NCBI GenBank assembly: GCA_008921705.1
Contig: VFFE01007601.1
Span: forward strand, 693,827-757,826
DNA: 64,000 nucleotides
From: Burhinus oedicnemus
Taxonomy: Eukaryota > Chordata > Aves > Charadriiformes > Burhinidae
Reading direction: 5' to 3'
Shown: positions 50,613-63,077 of the stretch, piece after piece
Layout: every line of letters begins with the position of its first letter
Position numbering within the stretch: the stretch's first letter is position 1
Translations under genes and position numbers: made by a program
Notes under the pieces: model-generated
Told to the model about the DNA's origin: nothing
Seen by the model: only the letters and a program-made list of their open reading frames with translations
Database searches by the model: none

Positions 50613-53600
50613 CCAGATGACTGAGAGCGTTTCAAGTTCAAATTCTAGTAATCCTGCAAAATTTTCTATAGGACTGCAACTTATTTTCTCCAGGGAAGTG
50701 ATGGACAAAATATTCTGCAGCAGCTGGTGAGAAATAACCCTTCTGACTTGGAAGAATTGACCTCCACACTCTCCTCCCTCTCTGGCTCCAATTCTGCCGC
50801 AGTTTTTCTTCTGCAGCTAATTAAGAGGGAATCCCCCGCTGGAGGAAGAAACAGAAATAGAAAAATCCCTTTTCAGGAATAGGCACTATGTAGCTAATCA
50901 AGCTGGGATTGCATTGTTAGGAAGAACCTTTCATAAATCAGGCCCGCAGCAACCCACAGCAAGAGCATCTTTTTCAGTCCTGCAGAATAAGCTGGCTGAC
51001 AGCTTGCTGTACAGATGCAATCTAGTTCTTATGTGCGAGAGCAAAAGAAAATGCCCGAATATGAGTTTAATTACAGTTGTTTTTGTAAATCCTTTGCAAT
51101 GCACATTTCAGCTAAAACAACCTTGCAATTAATCACATAGCCTGCTGTAACCAAAATCTGACATCAAATCTGTCTCTACTTCTATATCCTTTCTTGAACT
51201 CCGATCTAAAAAGAGAAGACAAAAGTTTAAGAAGCTGAAAGACAGAATTCCCATATATGGATGCTTTTGCAGTATGGTAATGAGGCTGAAGTTATAAGCT
51301 GGAGCTATTAGCATTTAACAGCAAGGAAATATCAACACAATTGCTGCTTGCTGATGGGCTTCGTCTCCCACTGACCTGTGCTCACTGGAGAATTAATGGG
51401 ATGGTATTTGACGTGACAGCAACGCACTCGTAATGTCTCCTAATCCCAAATGTCAGGGTCAAAACGCATGTCAATCATTCCTCTGGTTTGTCTCTAGCAT
51501 ATCCAGCTGACATGGGTGCCTGAACTGCCTGGAAGGGAGGGAGGGAATCATTTGCAGCAAAATGTTTAATGAGTGTCCACCACAAGACAGGGTTTATTTC
51601 TGGCTGTGCGGCCACCTCCTTCTGCGCCGAGCTCAGCATGTCACATCACCTCCTGCCTCCCTGGACCACGTCTGCATGGCAGCCAATGTGACAGACACTC
51701 GCTGTAGCTTCTCCCAGGGTGTCCAAAATGATCCGATTTAGGCTGACAGCTACAATACACAGCAATAAACATGTATTGTAATGATCCTGTCAGTCGTGAC
51801 TGGGCTGGAGAAATTACTTCTACCCAAGTACTGAATTTGCAGAAAAGAATGGAAGTTGCATAAATGGATAAAATTGCCTGCTGTGAAAAATGGTGAGTGC
51901 TAAATCCTGGACCCAATTAAGTGCTTTTGGGGTTGGGGTTTGAGGTGGGATTTTTTTTTTGTTTTCGTTGTGGGAGGTTTTTTGCATGTCTGTGTGCTTG
52001 TGTCTAGGTACAGCAGCCTGGAGGATGTCAGGATCAACCTGCCCAAGTCATTATCTAGTGAGCTAGAAAACTGCCCCGTTTATGGCTAGAGGAAGGCATT
52101 TCTCACACCGGTTTCAAGACTCGCTCCACGTCTGATGCCTGGGTGGTCCTCATCACTGCCTGCCCTGAGCTCCTCCCGCTCTGCAATATACGAAGTGATC
52201 TGCGGCTCCATATTCCCACCTTCCCTCAGTCAATGCCACAATTTTTCCCTTATCTTCTTTATTTCAACCCTTTTCAACTCTTTTAACTCAGAGGTGGGGA
52301 ACAAGGGATCCTTTCCACCCTCCAGGAGGTCAGTCGAAGAGTCTTGCTGCTGTCACTGACCAGCGTGACTTGTCCTGAGAGAGACAGTCCTGTGTTTCGT
52401 CACAGGTATCTGATGGCTTTGGACAGGGGATCCCTCCTCTTTCTCTGCAGGTCCTACCCTACGTTCAGAGGGATGTTTGAACATCCCCCGTAATTCCTGT
52501 CTTGGTTATCTTGCCGCACGGTGGGAGGCAGGAGTTTCTGCTCTCTTTTGGAGTGCAGAAACCATCTGGAAAGAACAACACGCTGTACATCGTCCTCTGA
52601 AACAGGCGGAGCGTTGCCAGCATCAAAGGGCTGGAGGATCACAGGTGGCTTTTCCAAACATCAGGCCCCATTGTTCCTCTTGTGCACTAGGGTGGATGTG
52701 CAATGCAGGAGGCTTTAACTTAAACGTCAAGTGAAACACAAAATGAGTATGTTCACATCTGGCTGCAGAGTATCCGGAGCACTTCTCTCATTAATTTACG
52801 TCACGGGCAACGGAGGGATCAGAGCAATAAGGCCCCTGATGCCTGCCACTTCCACGCTGTCCCAGAGCGCTTCCTGCTGAAGGCAGGCAGCCCCGCGCCC
52901 CGCTCACTTGTGCCCGCAGCTGGTCGCCCCGTTGCATCAAAATCCGAAGTGTCTCAGACAAGGAGAGCGGGCTTTGGCTGCCTCCAGCCCCTTCCTGATT
53001 TCCAGCTCTCTCACAGGAGCTGGAAAAATCGAGCCTTTGTCCTGCCCAGCATCATGAGGCCAGGCTTCCCACCGGCAGGGACAATGCCCTCTTGTTAAGG
53101 AACAAGGCTGGAGGGAGGAGGCTGAGCCCCACAACACCTTCCAGCACCAGCCCCTGGGGCCTGATCTGAATTGTGTGAAGGTGAGCGTTAAATGAAGGTA
53201 GGATGCCGACCTGCTGCTCCTTCGGGCAACTTGCTATCTGTACCTTCTCCATCTTGCAGTTTTCTGTCCCTACAACAAGAGCAGCAGAAGCAGACACGTC
53301 TACTTCTCACCTGGTTGGTTTTTTTTTACAACCCGGGTATTATCTTAAAATATAGTTGTCTACACCACACCGGGGTGGATGGCCAGCACAAAGCACACAC
53401 ACCATTTCATCTCTCTGGGCTTAAAGCTGCAGCATGGAAAGGGCAAAGAAGGTCCAAAGTGTGAGGCGATTAGGCTGAGCCCTCTGGAAATGACAGTCTA
53501 ACCTGTGTCAGTCCGAGTGAAATCCCACAGTGAAATGTCTGTCTTGGCCCAAATTTATTGTAGGTCTGTCCTAGGCAGGGAGGACTCATATGGCTCATGG

Positions 53601-53628
53601 CCCCTGCAAGGGGCCCCTGTGTGGCTCT
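50613..53628. other. Intergenic, no gene recognised; AT-rich complex block
   Basis: Positions 50880-51340 are AT-rich, non-repetitive and hold many TTAAT, AATTA and ATTTGCAT-like motifs, so they could be a conserved non-coding element. The remainder has nothing recognisable. Confidence 0.5.
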
Positions 53629-53729
53629 GACAGGAACGCCACAGCTGTGCAGTGACCAATTTCTCTAGGACTCACCTCCCTTCGTGGAACGGTTTCTAAA
53701 GGCAAAGCTGTTTCACTTATCTCCAAGCT
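53629..53729 (+). repeat. 101-bp direct repeat, copy 1
   Basis: It is 98 of 101 bases identical to 54476-54576, in the same orientation and with no indels. It begins GACAGGAACGCCACAGCTG and ends CACTTATCTCCAAGCT. I do not recognise it as a known repeat family. Confidence 0.97.
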
Positions 53730-54475
53730 TGAGGAGAGGGCTTGGACAGGTGGTGGGCAAGGGGAGCAGATACTTAACCTGCCTTTGGGAACGATGTTGG
53801 GGTATTGCCAAAATGTGCAAATAGCTCTCCTGTGGTCTTCCTGCTGCGGTGAGGGTGGTTTCTCCCCTCTTTAAACACACCAGTAGAAAATGTATGGGCA
53901 GTCTTGTCATGCTGACCTTGTGACAAAGTAGAGTCACCATATGGTGCCACCATATGGGAAATACATGCCGAGCTGTGACTCTCCAGGCCTGTCTCATCTT
54001 GCTGCTGCATTTCTGTGGCTACAACTTTCCTCCCTCTCTGCCTTCTCATCACAAGAAGGGAGCGGGTAGAGGGAAGCCCTGGGAAGCGCCGTGTCTTCCA
54101 CATCCCTGGCTGCCTTCCTTCCCTGCCTCTGGAGGTTTGCGTTCAGAGGCATCACACCATGTGTGTGCTTCTTAGTGGGACACCTATGTGGTCTGATGGT
54201 ATTTCTGGCTAGCTAGCAGCGCATGATGCATGGAGGGTGCACATGCTGCTATCCATGTGGTATAGGTATAGAAAAGAGGGTCCCCATCAACCATGCATTC
54301 ATAGCTCATCACAGTGCCAGGCACAGCCCCAGGAGCAGGCTAGCAATATCACAAATGTGCCTTATTCCTGGAAAAGCTTTAGTTGTGCTTCATGGGTAGT
54401 CAGTTCCCGGGGTTGCTAGGATAAAAAAAGGAGCGGCAGCTTCAGCAGCTTGCTGTCTGTAGGCTCAAGTGGCAC
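53730..54475. other. Spacer between the two 101-bp direct repeat copies
   Basis: Single-copy-looking sequence of 746 bp with no recognisable gene. It includes a GTGCCACCATATGG near-tandem (ACCATATGGTGCCACCATAT at 53936-53955). Confidence 0.6.
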
Positions 54476-54576
54476 GACAGGAACGCCACAGCTGTGCAGT
54501 GACCAATTTCCCTAGGACTCACCTCCCTTGGTGGAACAGTTTCTAAAGGCAAAGCTGTTTCACTTATCTCCAAGCT
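54476..54576 (+). repeat. 101-bp direct repeat, copy 2
   Basis: Offset is exactly 847 bp from copy 1. The three differences are T53664/C54511, C53683/G54530 and G53691/A54538. Flanking similarity stops abruptly on both sides, apart from a short GTGGC shared just upstream. Confidence 0.97.
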
Positions 54577-57111
54577 CTGTGGGTTCAGGTGCCTGAGATC
54601 TTTCCAAATCAGTCTAAATAAATATTTTTTCCCCTTCCTGGTAGATAAGAGATGTATTGTAAACAACCAAAAACTGTCAGTGATTCAGCCAGTGGAATAT
54701 GTGTCAGATGTCCCAATTCCCAAAGTAGCACTGTTAAGGTCTGGGTGGTGGCGTGTCCCAGCAACCAGCTTTCCCAGCTGGGAAGCTGCCCCTCCAACCA
54801 CACTTCCCAGAGTGCTGCCTCTTGGGGGGCTCCCAAGAAGTTCCGGGGGTGCAGGAAAGGGAATGTGCATGTTTGTACCACACTCCTGGAGGAGAAGAGT
54901 GGTGGGAACAGGAGCTGAGCATCAGTCACGGAGGGTCACTTCACCACCCTCTCCCAAACTGGGCTTCCAGTATCACCACGAGCAATGCTGGACAAATGTT
55001 CTGGTAAGTGACAAATTGTTGCCCAGCTCAGCCCCATTCCCTTCCCACCCCTTTTCCCTGTGAGTCAACTTCTGCCTACACAGATGCTTCCAGACCAGCC
55101 TGAATGCCCTCTGATGGGATGGTGAGTTTGTACCGATGAACACTTTCTTCCCCTGGATTTCTAGATTTTCCTGCATGTAGGCAGAGAGCAGCGTGATGCT
55201 GTATGACTGAAGTTCATGAATAATAAAGACTGCCAAAGCTCACAGCCCGAAAGCTGTGTTTTGTAAGGCCTCCAGCACACACTCACACAGCAAACATCTG
55301 CGGTGGTGTGAAATATGACGGCCCCATGCTGATCTTTGGCCAGAGGTTACACTCCCCACCCTGGAGCCGGAGGAAAAGATGGTGCAGGATAGTCCAGCCC
55401 CTCCAGCGTGATGGCCTCTGGCTCAGCTGGGACCTTTCTGTGGATAACGTAGCAAAGGAAAGTGAAGCAGAACCCTCTGGGTGCAGGAGAGATGGAGCGA
55501 GAGGCAGTTTATAGGGTTAGCGTTTTCCTCCTGCTCTGGCGGACTGGCTATTACTCACTTTATCAGGACTGTAGGATGGGACTATCCGGTAGCCACAGGC
55601 TATAAAGTAGCCCTAGAGATCCTTCCTCAAAAGCAGCCCCTGTCAGAAGGGGCATTTCCCAGGACAAACTTGGGAAGGGATAGGGGAAGGTCCTGGCTTT
55701 GAAATTTTTTCTTTTTAACTAAACAAGAGAGTCTTAATAAACCTGGAAATCCCCCTTTTAAATTTGATACATCAGCCTCTTCCAGGCCTCCAAGCCCTCA
55801 GGGAGGAAGTCATAGGAATAGAGATTAAATGCACTTGAAGCTGAGGGACCAGAGAGATGGGGACCCAGGGCCTGTCTGCACTTGTGTAAGCCAAAGCGTC
55901 AACTGAAGGAGCTCGTTGGAAAGTAAGCCCATGTAGGAACAGCCCTTCTCAGAGGAGACCACCCTTTCCCAGGAACGTGAGCTAAATAAAAGATGACTTT
56001 GTCCATACCTACAAGGGCTCGCTGGGGCAGCAGTTCGCAAACCGAGCGGCGAGGCAGTTTCTGTTGCGAGAGTTCCTGTGCAACAGGCCGTTTGCCATAT
56101 CTGCAGAGGAAATCAGCTATGTCACTCCACGGGCTCTTTTCTGCCAGTAGGAAACTGTGGCGAAGACTCGTACTATAAGCAGCAGCATTGTATTGGGAAG
56201 AGTTTCCAATACAAAGGTGACTTAAGAGAAGCCAAGGCGCTGCACTGGTTCGGCTGTATGTGTCTGACAATACCAGTATAAGTCATCACTCAGGTCCTGC
56301 TGGTCTCATATCATGCCCTTCCTACAGAACAAAGGTGAGCAAGTGCATGGCAGGTTATAATCTGATTTTTTAAACTTTCCTATTTTTAAATGAATGGCAT
56401 TTTTGTTAGTATTTACTCCCACATTTACTTGAGCTTAAGTATAGGTACATATTTTATAGGATTAGTGCATGATACACTCTTACTGTGCCTGTGAAATACA
56501 GGGGTGGAACGTAGTCCTACTGGCACAAAACAGTTTGGTGCGCAGAATGAAAACTATAATGGGCTGAAAGTGATGGGGAAGTTTTATTTTATAAAGATGG
56601 TCAAGTGGGCTATGCCATCAAAAGGATACAAAGTTGAAGCCACATCCTGCCGACTTGGCTAATCCATAAAAGAGCTTTCAGTGTTTTCCCTTGGAGTAAC
56701 AGCTTTAAATTTTAATAAGCTGTAGTGTACTTTCACCGGATGTCATAAGCTGATACAAAGTTTAAATGGGGTTAAGTAAGTAGGAGCCTAGGAGAAATGA
56801 ACATAAAAGATGCAAATTATTTCCTCTCTTTTACAAGTTTATTTCACTAGGTTTATTTTGGGGAAAAAAAAATATTTAATTCAAATTATTTTTTTCTCCT
56901 CTGGATGATTCAGATGTCAGGGGAGGGAGACAACACTTGAAGTAAACAGAGCAACTTCAGCAGAAAGGATACTCAGTAAAAAGGAAGACATTAATCAAGT
57001 TATTAATTCAGGTTACTTTGTCATTTAATAGATTTTAGGATAGTTACCAAGTCACAGACTTGTGTGCCTGAAAGTGATCCACACAAGCCTGTAAAACAAG
57101 GACTTTAAGGA
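54577..57111. other. Intergenic, no gene recognised
   Basis: Mixed GC sequence to about 56300, then AT-rich to 57060. Frames of up to 127 codons overlap in several phases at 54.65-55.06 kb and have no motif. Confidence 0.6.
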
Positions 57112-57510
57112 AGACTCCTCGAAAGGTCATCCAGCCCACCCCTACCCCAGGGCAGGATCGACTCTGCATAAGTCTTTCCGGACAGACTTTTGTTCAGCCT
57201 ATTCTTGGAGCCTTCAGTGGTGGAGAACCGCAGCCTGCTGCAGCGAGCAACCAGCACCCTCTGCCACCAAGAAGCTTCCCTCTACCTACAGCAGATGTGC
57301 CTTCCTTCACTTTAAGCCCATTACCCCTTGTGTTACCGCTGGTGAAAGAGGAGGCCTGGTTTATCTCCCCCTTCGCAGCTCTGGGTGGCATGTTTGCAGC
57401 CTCCCCCAGCCCGCCAGCTCCAGATGTTTCCTCTTTCCCCACCAGCCAGCCCTGCAGCTGCCTTCTAGATACCCTGCAGCAGACCCAAATACCATCCAGA
57501 AATACCATCT
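57112..57510 (-). mobile_element. CR1 LINE fragment, 5'-truncated, antisense
   Basis: On the plus strand the left end reads CTCGAAAGGTCATCCAGCCC, the reverse complement of the CR1 3' end (gggctggatgacctttcgag). Further in is CTTTAAGCCCATTACCCCTT, the reverse complement of the CR1 aaggggtaatgggcttaaag block. On the minus strand this encodes the family piece NTRGNGLKVKEG followed by a degenerate GR-K-LLG stretch. The terminal octamer repeats are not seen. It appears younger than the other copies in the window but is clearly inactive. Confidence 0.85.
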
Positions 57511-58894
57511 AGGGTGATATCCAGAGGGCAGACCAAAGCCTAGACCTACTTTTTATCTGTTTTCTCTTTGCAAAGGTGGGATAAAGAGTTTTTCGGGCAT
57601 GGGATGTGCAATGCTGTGCTTGTACTGGAGCAAGAGGGAGTTTGTAGTCTGCATCATGACCCACTGGTCGCACTGCCTGTTCTGTGCCTGGGGACCTCTG
57701 AGAACAAGTGGGGGCTGTGGGGTGGGGGTTTTTCTGCTACTGGCAATGCTATAGAAAACAGAAGCGTAATGGTTTTCATTGAATGTGTTTATTTTGTTTG
57801 CTTATATCTGTGTAGCCCACTGAAATGGTTCCAAAACATTCTCGGCTAAAAGCATGAGCTGCTCCATTTTGAGCTTAAAAAGTTGTTTCTGCACCTAGGA
57901 GGTGTACTCATTCTTGGCGGAGTGGGCATAGTAACACGCGCTGTGCAGTGGATTATATTTATGTGATTATGCCCTCTAGGCAACAACCTAGTACTTAAGA
58001 AATGAGTCAGTCAGAAAGACCAAGGCAGAGGGAATCAGATTCAGCGATGATAAGATTTGCTTCCAAAAGATCTGGACCGAACTAACCAACGTTTCTCCAA
58101 GATATGCTTGTCCTAACAGTGAATTAAGTGGCACATGTAGGAATATTTTATGTCATTTGATGGCTCCCAACAGTCTAAGGAAGCAGTAAGCACACACAAG
58201 GACTAGGATTTGCAGCATGAGAGGCTGGTTGGGTACCGATGGGCAGGAATAGCCAGGAAATGTGAGTGGAAACCCAGCCAGGCTGGCGATGGCTGTTAGT
58301 AGGGGGTAGATGTTCCGGTGTGGAAGAGGAGCAGGTTCCTGGGAAATACATCCAGGAAAAGGGAAGAGACAGGACAAGAAGGCAAGAAATGCGTGCAGGG
58401 AAACAGCGGCAGGAAGAGGAAAGAACAAATGAGAACTGGCGAGTTGATAAAAGAACAAAAGGGCTTTGTCTCACATTAAAGGCAGCTAACTACACAAATC
58501 ATTTTCCCATGTAAGCAATTACTGCAGCTACCCCAGGGACAGCACGTGGCTCCAAATGGGAAGATGGGCTCTTTACGTTCATAACTGGGTCTGGCAAGTG
58601 ATCCATTAATATGGGTCGTGATGCTCTGGGCCATATCAGACAAGCAGAGAAACTGAAACTTGATTGTGCAGATAGCTGGCATCCCTATTTTAAAAATGAC
58701 CTGTCCATCTGTACAGGGGATTAAGCCATCAGCTCGTGGAACAGAAAGAACGGTGGCTTCTAAAAGGAGATGGGAGGTTTGGTTTATTCCTCTTTCACTC
58801 CTGACAGCAGCTGTTGACAGCAGCTCGCAGCAGTCAGTGGAGTCACGTAGGCATGAGTCAGGTAAAAATCAGACGTAAGTCTGAGATTCCCTTT
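57511..58894. other. Intergenic, no gene recognised
   Basis: Nothing recognisable apart from short open frames. Confidence 0.6.
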
Positions 58895-58946
58895 CAGCCT
58901 GATTTTCAGAAGTGCTGAGTGCAGACAACTCCCATTGAAGCCAACG
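58895..58946. repeat. Half of a palindromic sauropsid interspersed element
   Basis: CAGCCTGATTTTCAGAAGTG, CTGAGTGCAGACAACTCCCA and TTGAAGCCAA match the left half and centre of a common turtle/archosaur palindrome (cctgattttcagaggtg, ctgagcacccgcaactcccat, tgaagtcaatggg). The right half is missing or eroded. It is identified from memory only. Confidence 0.55.
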
Positions 58947-61900
58947 CACCGTTTAGCTTAATTCTGTTTTACAGCAGCAGAGCTGGGAATATAAACCAGG
59001 TCTGAAAGATGCTGGGGCCACAATAAACTGAAATTCAATTATTTCTTCCTAACTGTATAGTTTGTGGCACGCATTGTTTTTCTAATTCTTTGGGAATAGT
59101 CACTTATGATTATGGATTTGTTAGAGAATGTAGATTTAAAGTGAAAAATGTATGAACTCTTTTTTATTGAAAATACCCAAGTGGTTACTAATCCTTTTAT
59201 TAGTTTTCAGGGGCTGGGCGGAAATATTCCAGTTCAATATCAAATCACATCTATGGGGCCATAAAGTGAGGGGGATGGTTGTCTGAAAGCCCTCTCGAAG
59301 CAGCTTTTGACAACAGGTTGAGACAAATGCATAACCAGGCTGTTAGTTCATGATCTGATCTGTTTTGTTAGACTTTGTCAAGAGCGACCAAGTCATGACA
59401 CTGATGACATCTCAGCTTGAGTCTCCTATTGCCACTGCTCGGCTGTCCTTAGCCCTGGGTATAAATTTACCTGTCTTCCAGCTCTCCATTTACTGGCACA
59501 AACTTATCTCACTGCTTGTGCTGTAAGTGTTTTGACATCAGCCACTCCAAATTTAGAAAATGATGTTATGGAAAACTTAATAACATTAAAGAAATGCCAA
59601 CCCATCTTCTCTTCTGTCTTGTGCTATGCTTTGTTCGTCTGAGGAATTTCTTGCGTTTCACAACCAACCAGAGGATGCGGGTTCAGGATTGTGCCCCAGC
59701 AGGGGTATGATGCAGCTCAAGCCCCAGACTAGGACTCCATGGCATTTAGGTTCCTCTCTATAGCACCTTCCTGACTGATCTCCTATGAGACCCTTGATCT
59801 GCCTTCCCCTCAGTCTCCTTCCCAGCAGCGAGAGCTCACTGGCTTTCTCTCACCTCTGGTCTTGCTGAGGCTTGGGGTTAACTCTTTGGGGTGACAAGCA
59901 CACTTGTAGCACCCAGCACAGGGTGTTTCTTGTCTCAGCTCAGGCAACTCGAGCCCGAGAAAGTTGGCTGATCCTGCCTCTTTTGCTTCCCAAGAAATGG
60001 TGTTCATTTATTCACCAAAGCTCATTTTGAGTTTTATTCTCTCCAAAAGGCAGCATTCTGCTCTTGAGCAATGCCTGCTGGGTGCTACCCCAATGGATGC
60101 TGTGCCCTGAGAGCTTTTACCTGGGGTGGGGAACCAGCTGTGCCCCCCAGGAGCTGGGGCCACCCCTCCCCACCTGCAGGGAGAAAGTTTCCCTTCGAAG
60201 CACTGAGAACAAGCAGAAACAAAGACCCCGGAGGAGGTGGGGAGGGGAGAAGGGAAGAATGAGCTAGGTTAGGGGAAATACAGCCTGGAAGAAAAGGAAA
60301 GGACCAGCTGATCTGAAAGCCCCGATAAAAACCCGAGACAAAGGACGAAAGAGCCTGGGAGATTATTAAGGGGAAGCGGGAGGAGGAGCAGAAAGATGCA
60401 GCAGAACCTAAGTGGGAATGATGTAAAGTGCTAGAAGGAGGAGGGGAGTTTCCTACCTAAAGCAGAAGGTGGTTTAAGTTACTCAACCACCTCCATTTAC
60501 AGGAATCGAGCCCCTTTCTCCTTTCTGGCTGGGAGCACCTGACAAACGAAGGAGCTGCTCCAGCAGCCGTATCCGTGTCCATCCCACAGCCCTGACAGCA
60601 TCGGCCTCGATTGCTCATCTGTTTCCAAGTACAACCGAGTCATTTCGCTGGTGGGCAGAGAAGTCGGGGACACTCTGCGTCCAGTACCCTGCAGCGGAGG
60701 AAGCATCAGTACTGCTGTTGTTCGCCTTGTTATTTTCTTCTAATAAAAAGGTGGTCATGACTCACTCCATTAAGAAACAAAAGCAGAGCTGTAATCAACT
60801 GAAAGGCAGTTGTTTGGATGCTGAGCATTAGGTGTGTAAAAGGAGGAAGGTCAGCTGCAGGTCAGGTCTGGTGATATACACCCTGTCGCCAGTACAGGCC
60901 AAACTTCGGGTATTCCCCAGAGTTTATTTTCTGGGCTGGTACGATTTGCCCCCTCTTCACAGTAGCACTTCAGCCAGGAGTGTGTGTAGGGGGGGGGAAA
61001 ACTCTCTTTCCCACCCCTCCACATTTCACTTGAGTTTCCTGAGAGGAAATGATGCTCTCGTGTGACTGTGCTGGCCCCCTCCTTCCTCCCCAGAGAGAGG
61101 AGCGCGCTAGCATCTGCCCACAGCCCCTCTTCCCCTCCCTGTGCCGCACTGGGACCAGTTCGCCAGCTGGGCTGTTACTGGAGGCTGAGCCTCGAGGGAG
61201 TGAGGCTGCTTCTCAGGGAGGAAGAAGCGGCTCCTGAAGCTGGGGGCTGGGAGGCAGGAAAGGCAGGTTGTGTTCAGGCGGTGCCGGAGGTTTCCTGTGT
61301 GAGCGGGAACAAGTCACTGCGCCCCTCTGCCCGTGCCAGATTCCCCACCAAGCGAAAAATAAAGGGGAGGAATCGGCCTGGCCATGGGATGATGTGAAGG
61401 GTTTTGTCACGGCTGGGGCGATGCTTCCCATGGTGGGGATCCAGATCTGGAAGGGACAATGCCGGTGCATGGGGACATCTAACCCAGCCACGCAGTGGCT
61501 CCGGCAATGCCCAGCTGCCTCCCAGGGTGGGTGCAGAAGAAGGGAAGGAGTCGGGCTGCCGTGACGGCGGTGGCCAGGTGAAGACAACACCCACGCTAAG
61601 ATGCTCTGTGAACATCTGCCCCTACCCTCGAGCTATTTCTATTTTTGTTCCGTCTCGTACCCGGACTGACTCAGAGGAGGGGAGCGAGGGGAGTCAGGTT
61701 AGAAGGAGCCAGCTGGGGGCTGCAGGGGGTTTGAAAGAGGAAGAGGAGGAGGTGCTTCGAAACCAGTAGTTGCTATTCTTTCGATCAGCTTGAACATTTT
61801 CCTCACACAGTCTCTTTCATGCTTCTCTGTTTCAGCTGCAGGCAGTTTGAGGCAGGGATGGCACTTCCTGCCTGCTGCTGAGGTGAACATACTTTCAGGC

Positions 61901-62669
61901 CACCATCAGAATAAATGACACCCTGCCCGCGGAGAGCTCCACTGTAATCTGCCTCGGCTGTACAGAGCTTGGCTGGAGCTCATCCTTTTGTCCAACTTCT
62001 TCCAGGGATTTCCAGTTCTTTTTTTTTTTTTTTTTGTGGTCACTTTGCAGAACTTATCTACAAGGAAAGGGCAAGTGCCAAATTTCCTAATTCCTGTGCG
62101 TCTTAGTGTCGTGGCTTCTGGACAGAGGAGCAGACTGAGCTCTGTAGTGACAGTCTTGCAGATCCTTGAGGCAAAGTCTTGCATCCTAGAAGTTTGCCAC
62201 ACGGAAAGGGATAGATGACCCACTCCAAACAGCAATTTTTCTGTTGCAAGTGGCCCTCCCATCCCCGACCCCCCTCCTCCTCCAAAGCATTCATTAATTC
62301 TGCAGAAATGGCACATCTTGCTTTCTCCCAGGCCGTTACTCCTCGTTTCCTCCTTTGCTGCCAGGCTGTAAACCTTGGGCCAGGTAACCACATCCTCGGG
62401 GATGTTCCCCAGGCAGTCCACGCTTATCACTCAGTCACCGGCGCTGCCTTGATGCAAACCGTGGCCCAGGCAGGGGACCCAGCTCTTTCCGAGGGGGTCT
62501 AGGAGCAGGCAGCCCCCATCCCCCGAGCAGCGGTGCGCCTGCAGGCAGGTGCAGGCAGGCCTGACCGTGCTCGGGCTCTGCTGGGGGCGAGGAGGCACAC
62601 AGTGAGGGGGGAATAAGGGGAACTGAAACCCCCTTTGCAACCTGTTGTGAGAAACCTGCCCCAGCGCTG
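58947..62669. other. DUSP5-proximal intergenic upstream region
   Basis: No recognised exon. Positions 59030-59220 are AT-rich and complex. From about 60000 the sequence becomes purine-rich and then GC-rich. A T17 run lies at 62019-62035, and CAGGCAGGTGCAGGCAGGC-type short repeats lie near 62540. The interval may hold proximal enhancers of DUSP5, but none can be pinned down by eye. Confidence 0.5.
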
Positions 62670-62750
62670 CCCTTCCTCTCCTCTCCTTTCCTCCCCTCCC
62701 CTCCCTCCCTCCCTTCCTTCCTTCTTCTCCTCCTCCTCTTCTTCTTCCCC
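62670..62750. repeat. 81-nt uninterrupted polypyrimidine tract upstream of DUSP5
   Basis: Every base on the plus strand from 62670 to 62750 is C or T, drifting from TCC/CCCT units through CCTT to TTC/TCC units. It lies about 300 bp upstream of the TATA box. Tracts like this can melt or form triplex DNA under supercoiling. No function is shown here. Confidence 0.9.
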
Positions 62751-62976
62751 GCCCCGGTAAGCTTCCCGGCTCTCCTGGCTGACGGGGGAAGGGGAGCGGT
62801 GATGCTGGGATGAGCCTCAGGCCGATGACTGGAGAATTTTTGCGGCGTTTTTCAGCTTCCTCTGCCTCCGAGCCTGACTAACGCTGCCTGCGCGGCCGCG
62901 GCCCCCGCGCGCTGCCGGGGAGGGAGGGGATCCCCGCCAGGGGGCGGTGCGCCGGGCGGCGCGGGGCGGGGGATGC

Positions 62977-63053
62977 CCATATTTGGAAGGCAGGCGCGTC
63001 ACTCCCCTTATATGGGCAGTGTCGTCAGGGCCCGGCCTCCCATTCATATAAAT
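62977..63053 (+). promoter_or_regulatory. DUSP5: DUSP5 core promoter: two CArG boxes and a TATA box
   Basis: Two perfect serum-response CArG boxes, CC(A/T)6GG, are visible: CCATATTTGG at 62977-62986 and CCTTATATGG at 63006-63015. Their starts are 29 bp apart, just under three helical turns. The first runs directly into GGAAGG, an Ets-core-like sequence suitable for a ternary complex factor. A TATA box, TATAAAT, lies at 63047-63053. GC boxes lie just upstream (GGGGCGGGGG at 62963-62972). DUSP5 is known as an ERK-induced immediate-early gene driven by SRF and Elk-1, so the arrangement matches expectation. A kappaB-like GGGATTCCC at 63071-63079 is a weaker observation. Confidence 0.85.
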
Positions 63054-63077
63054 GCCCGGTGGCGGCGGCCGGGATTC

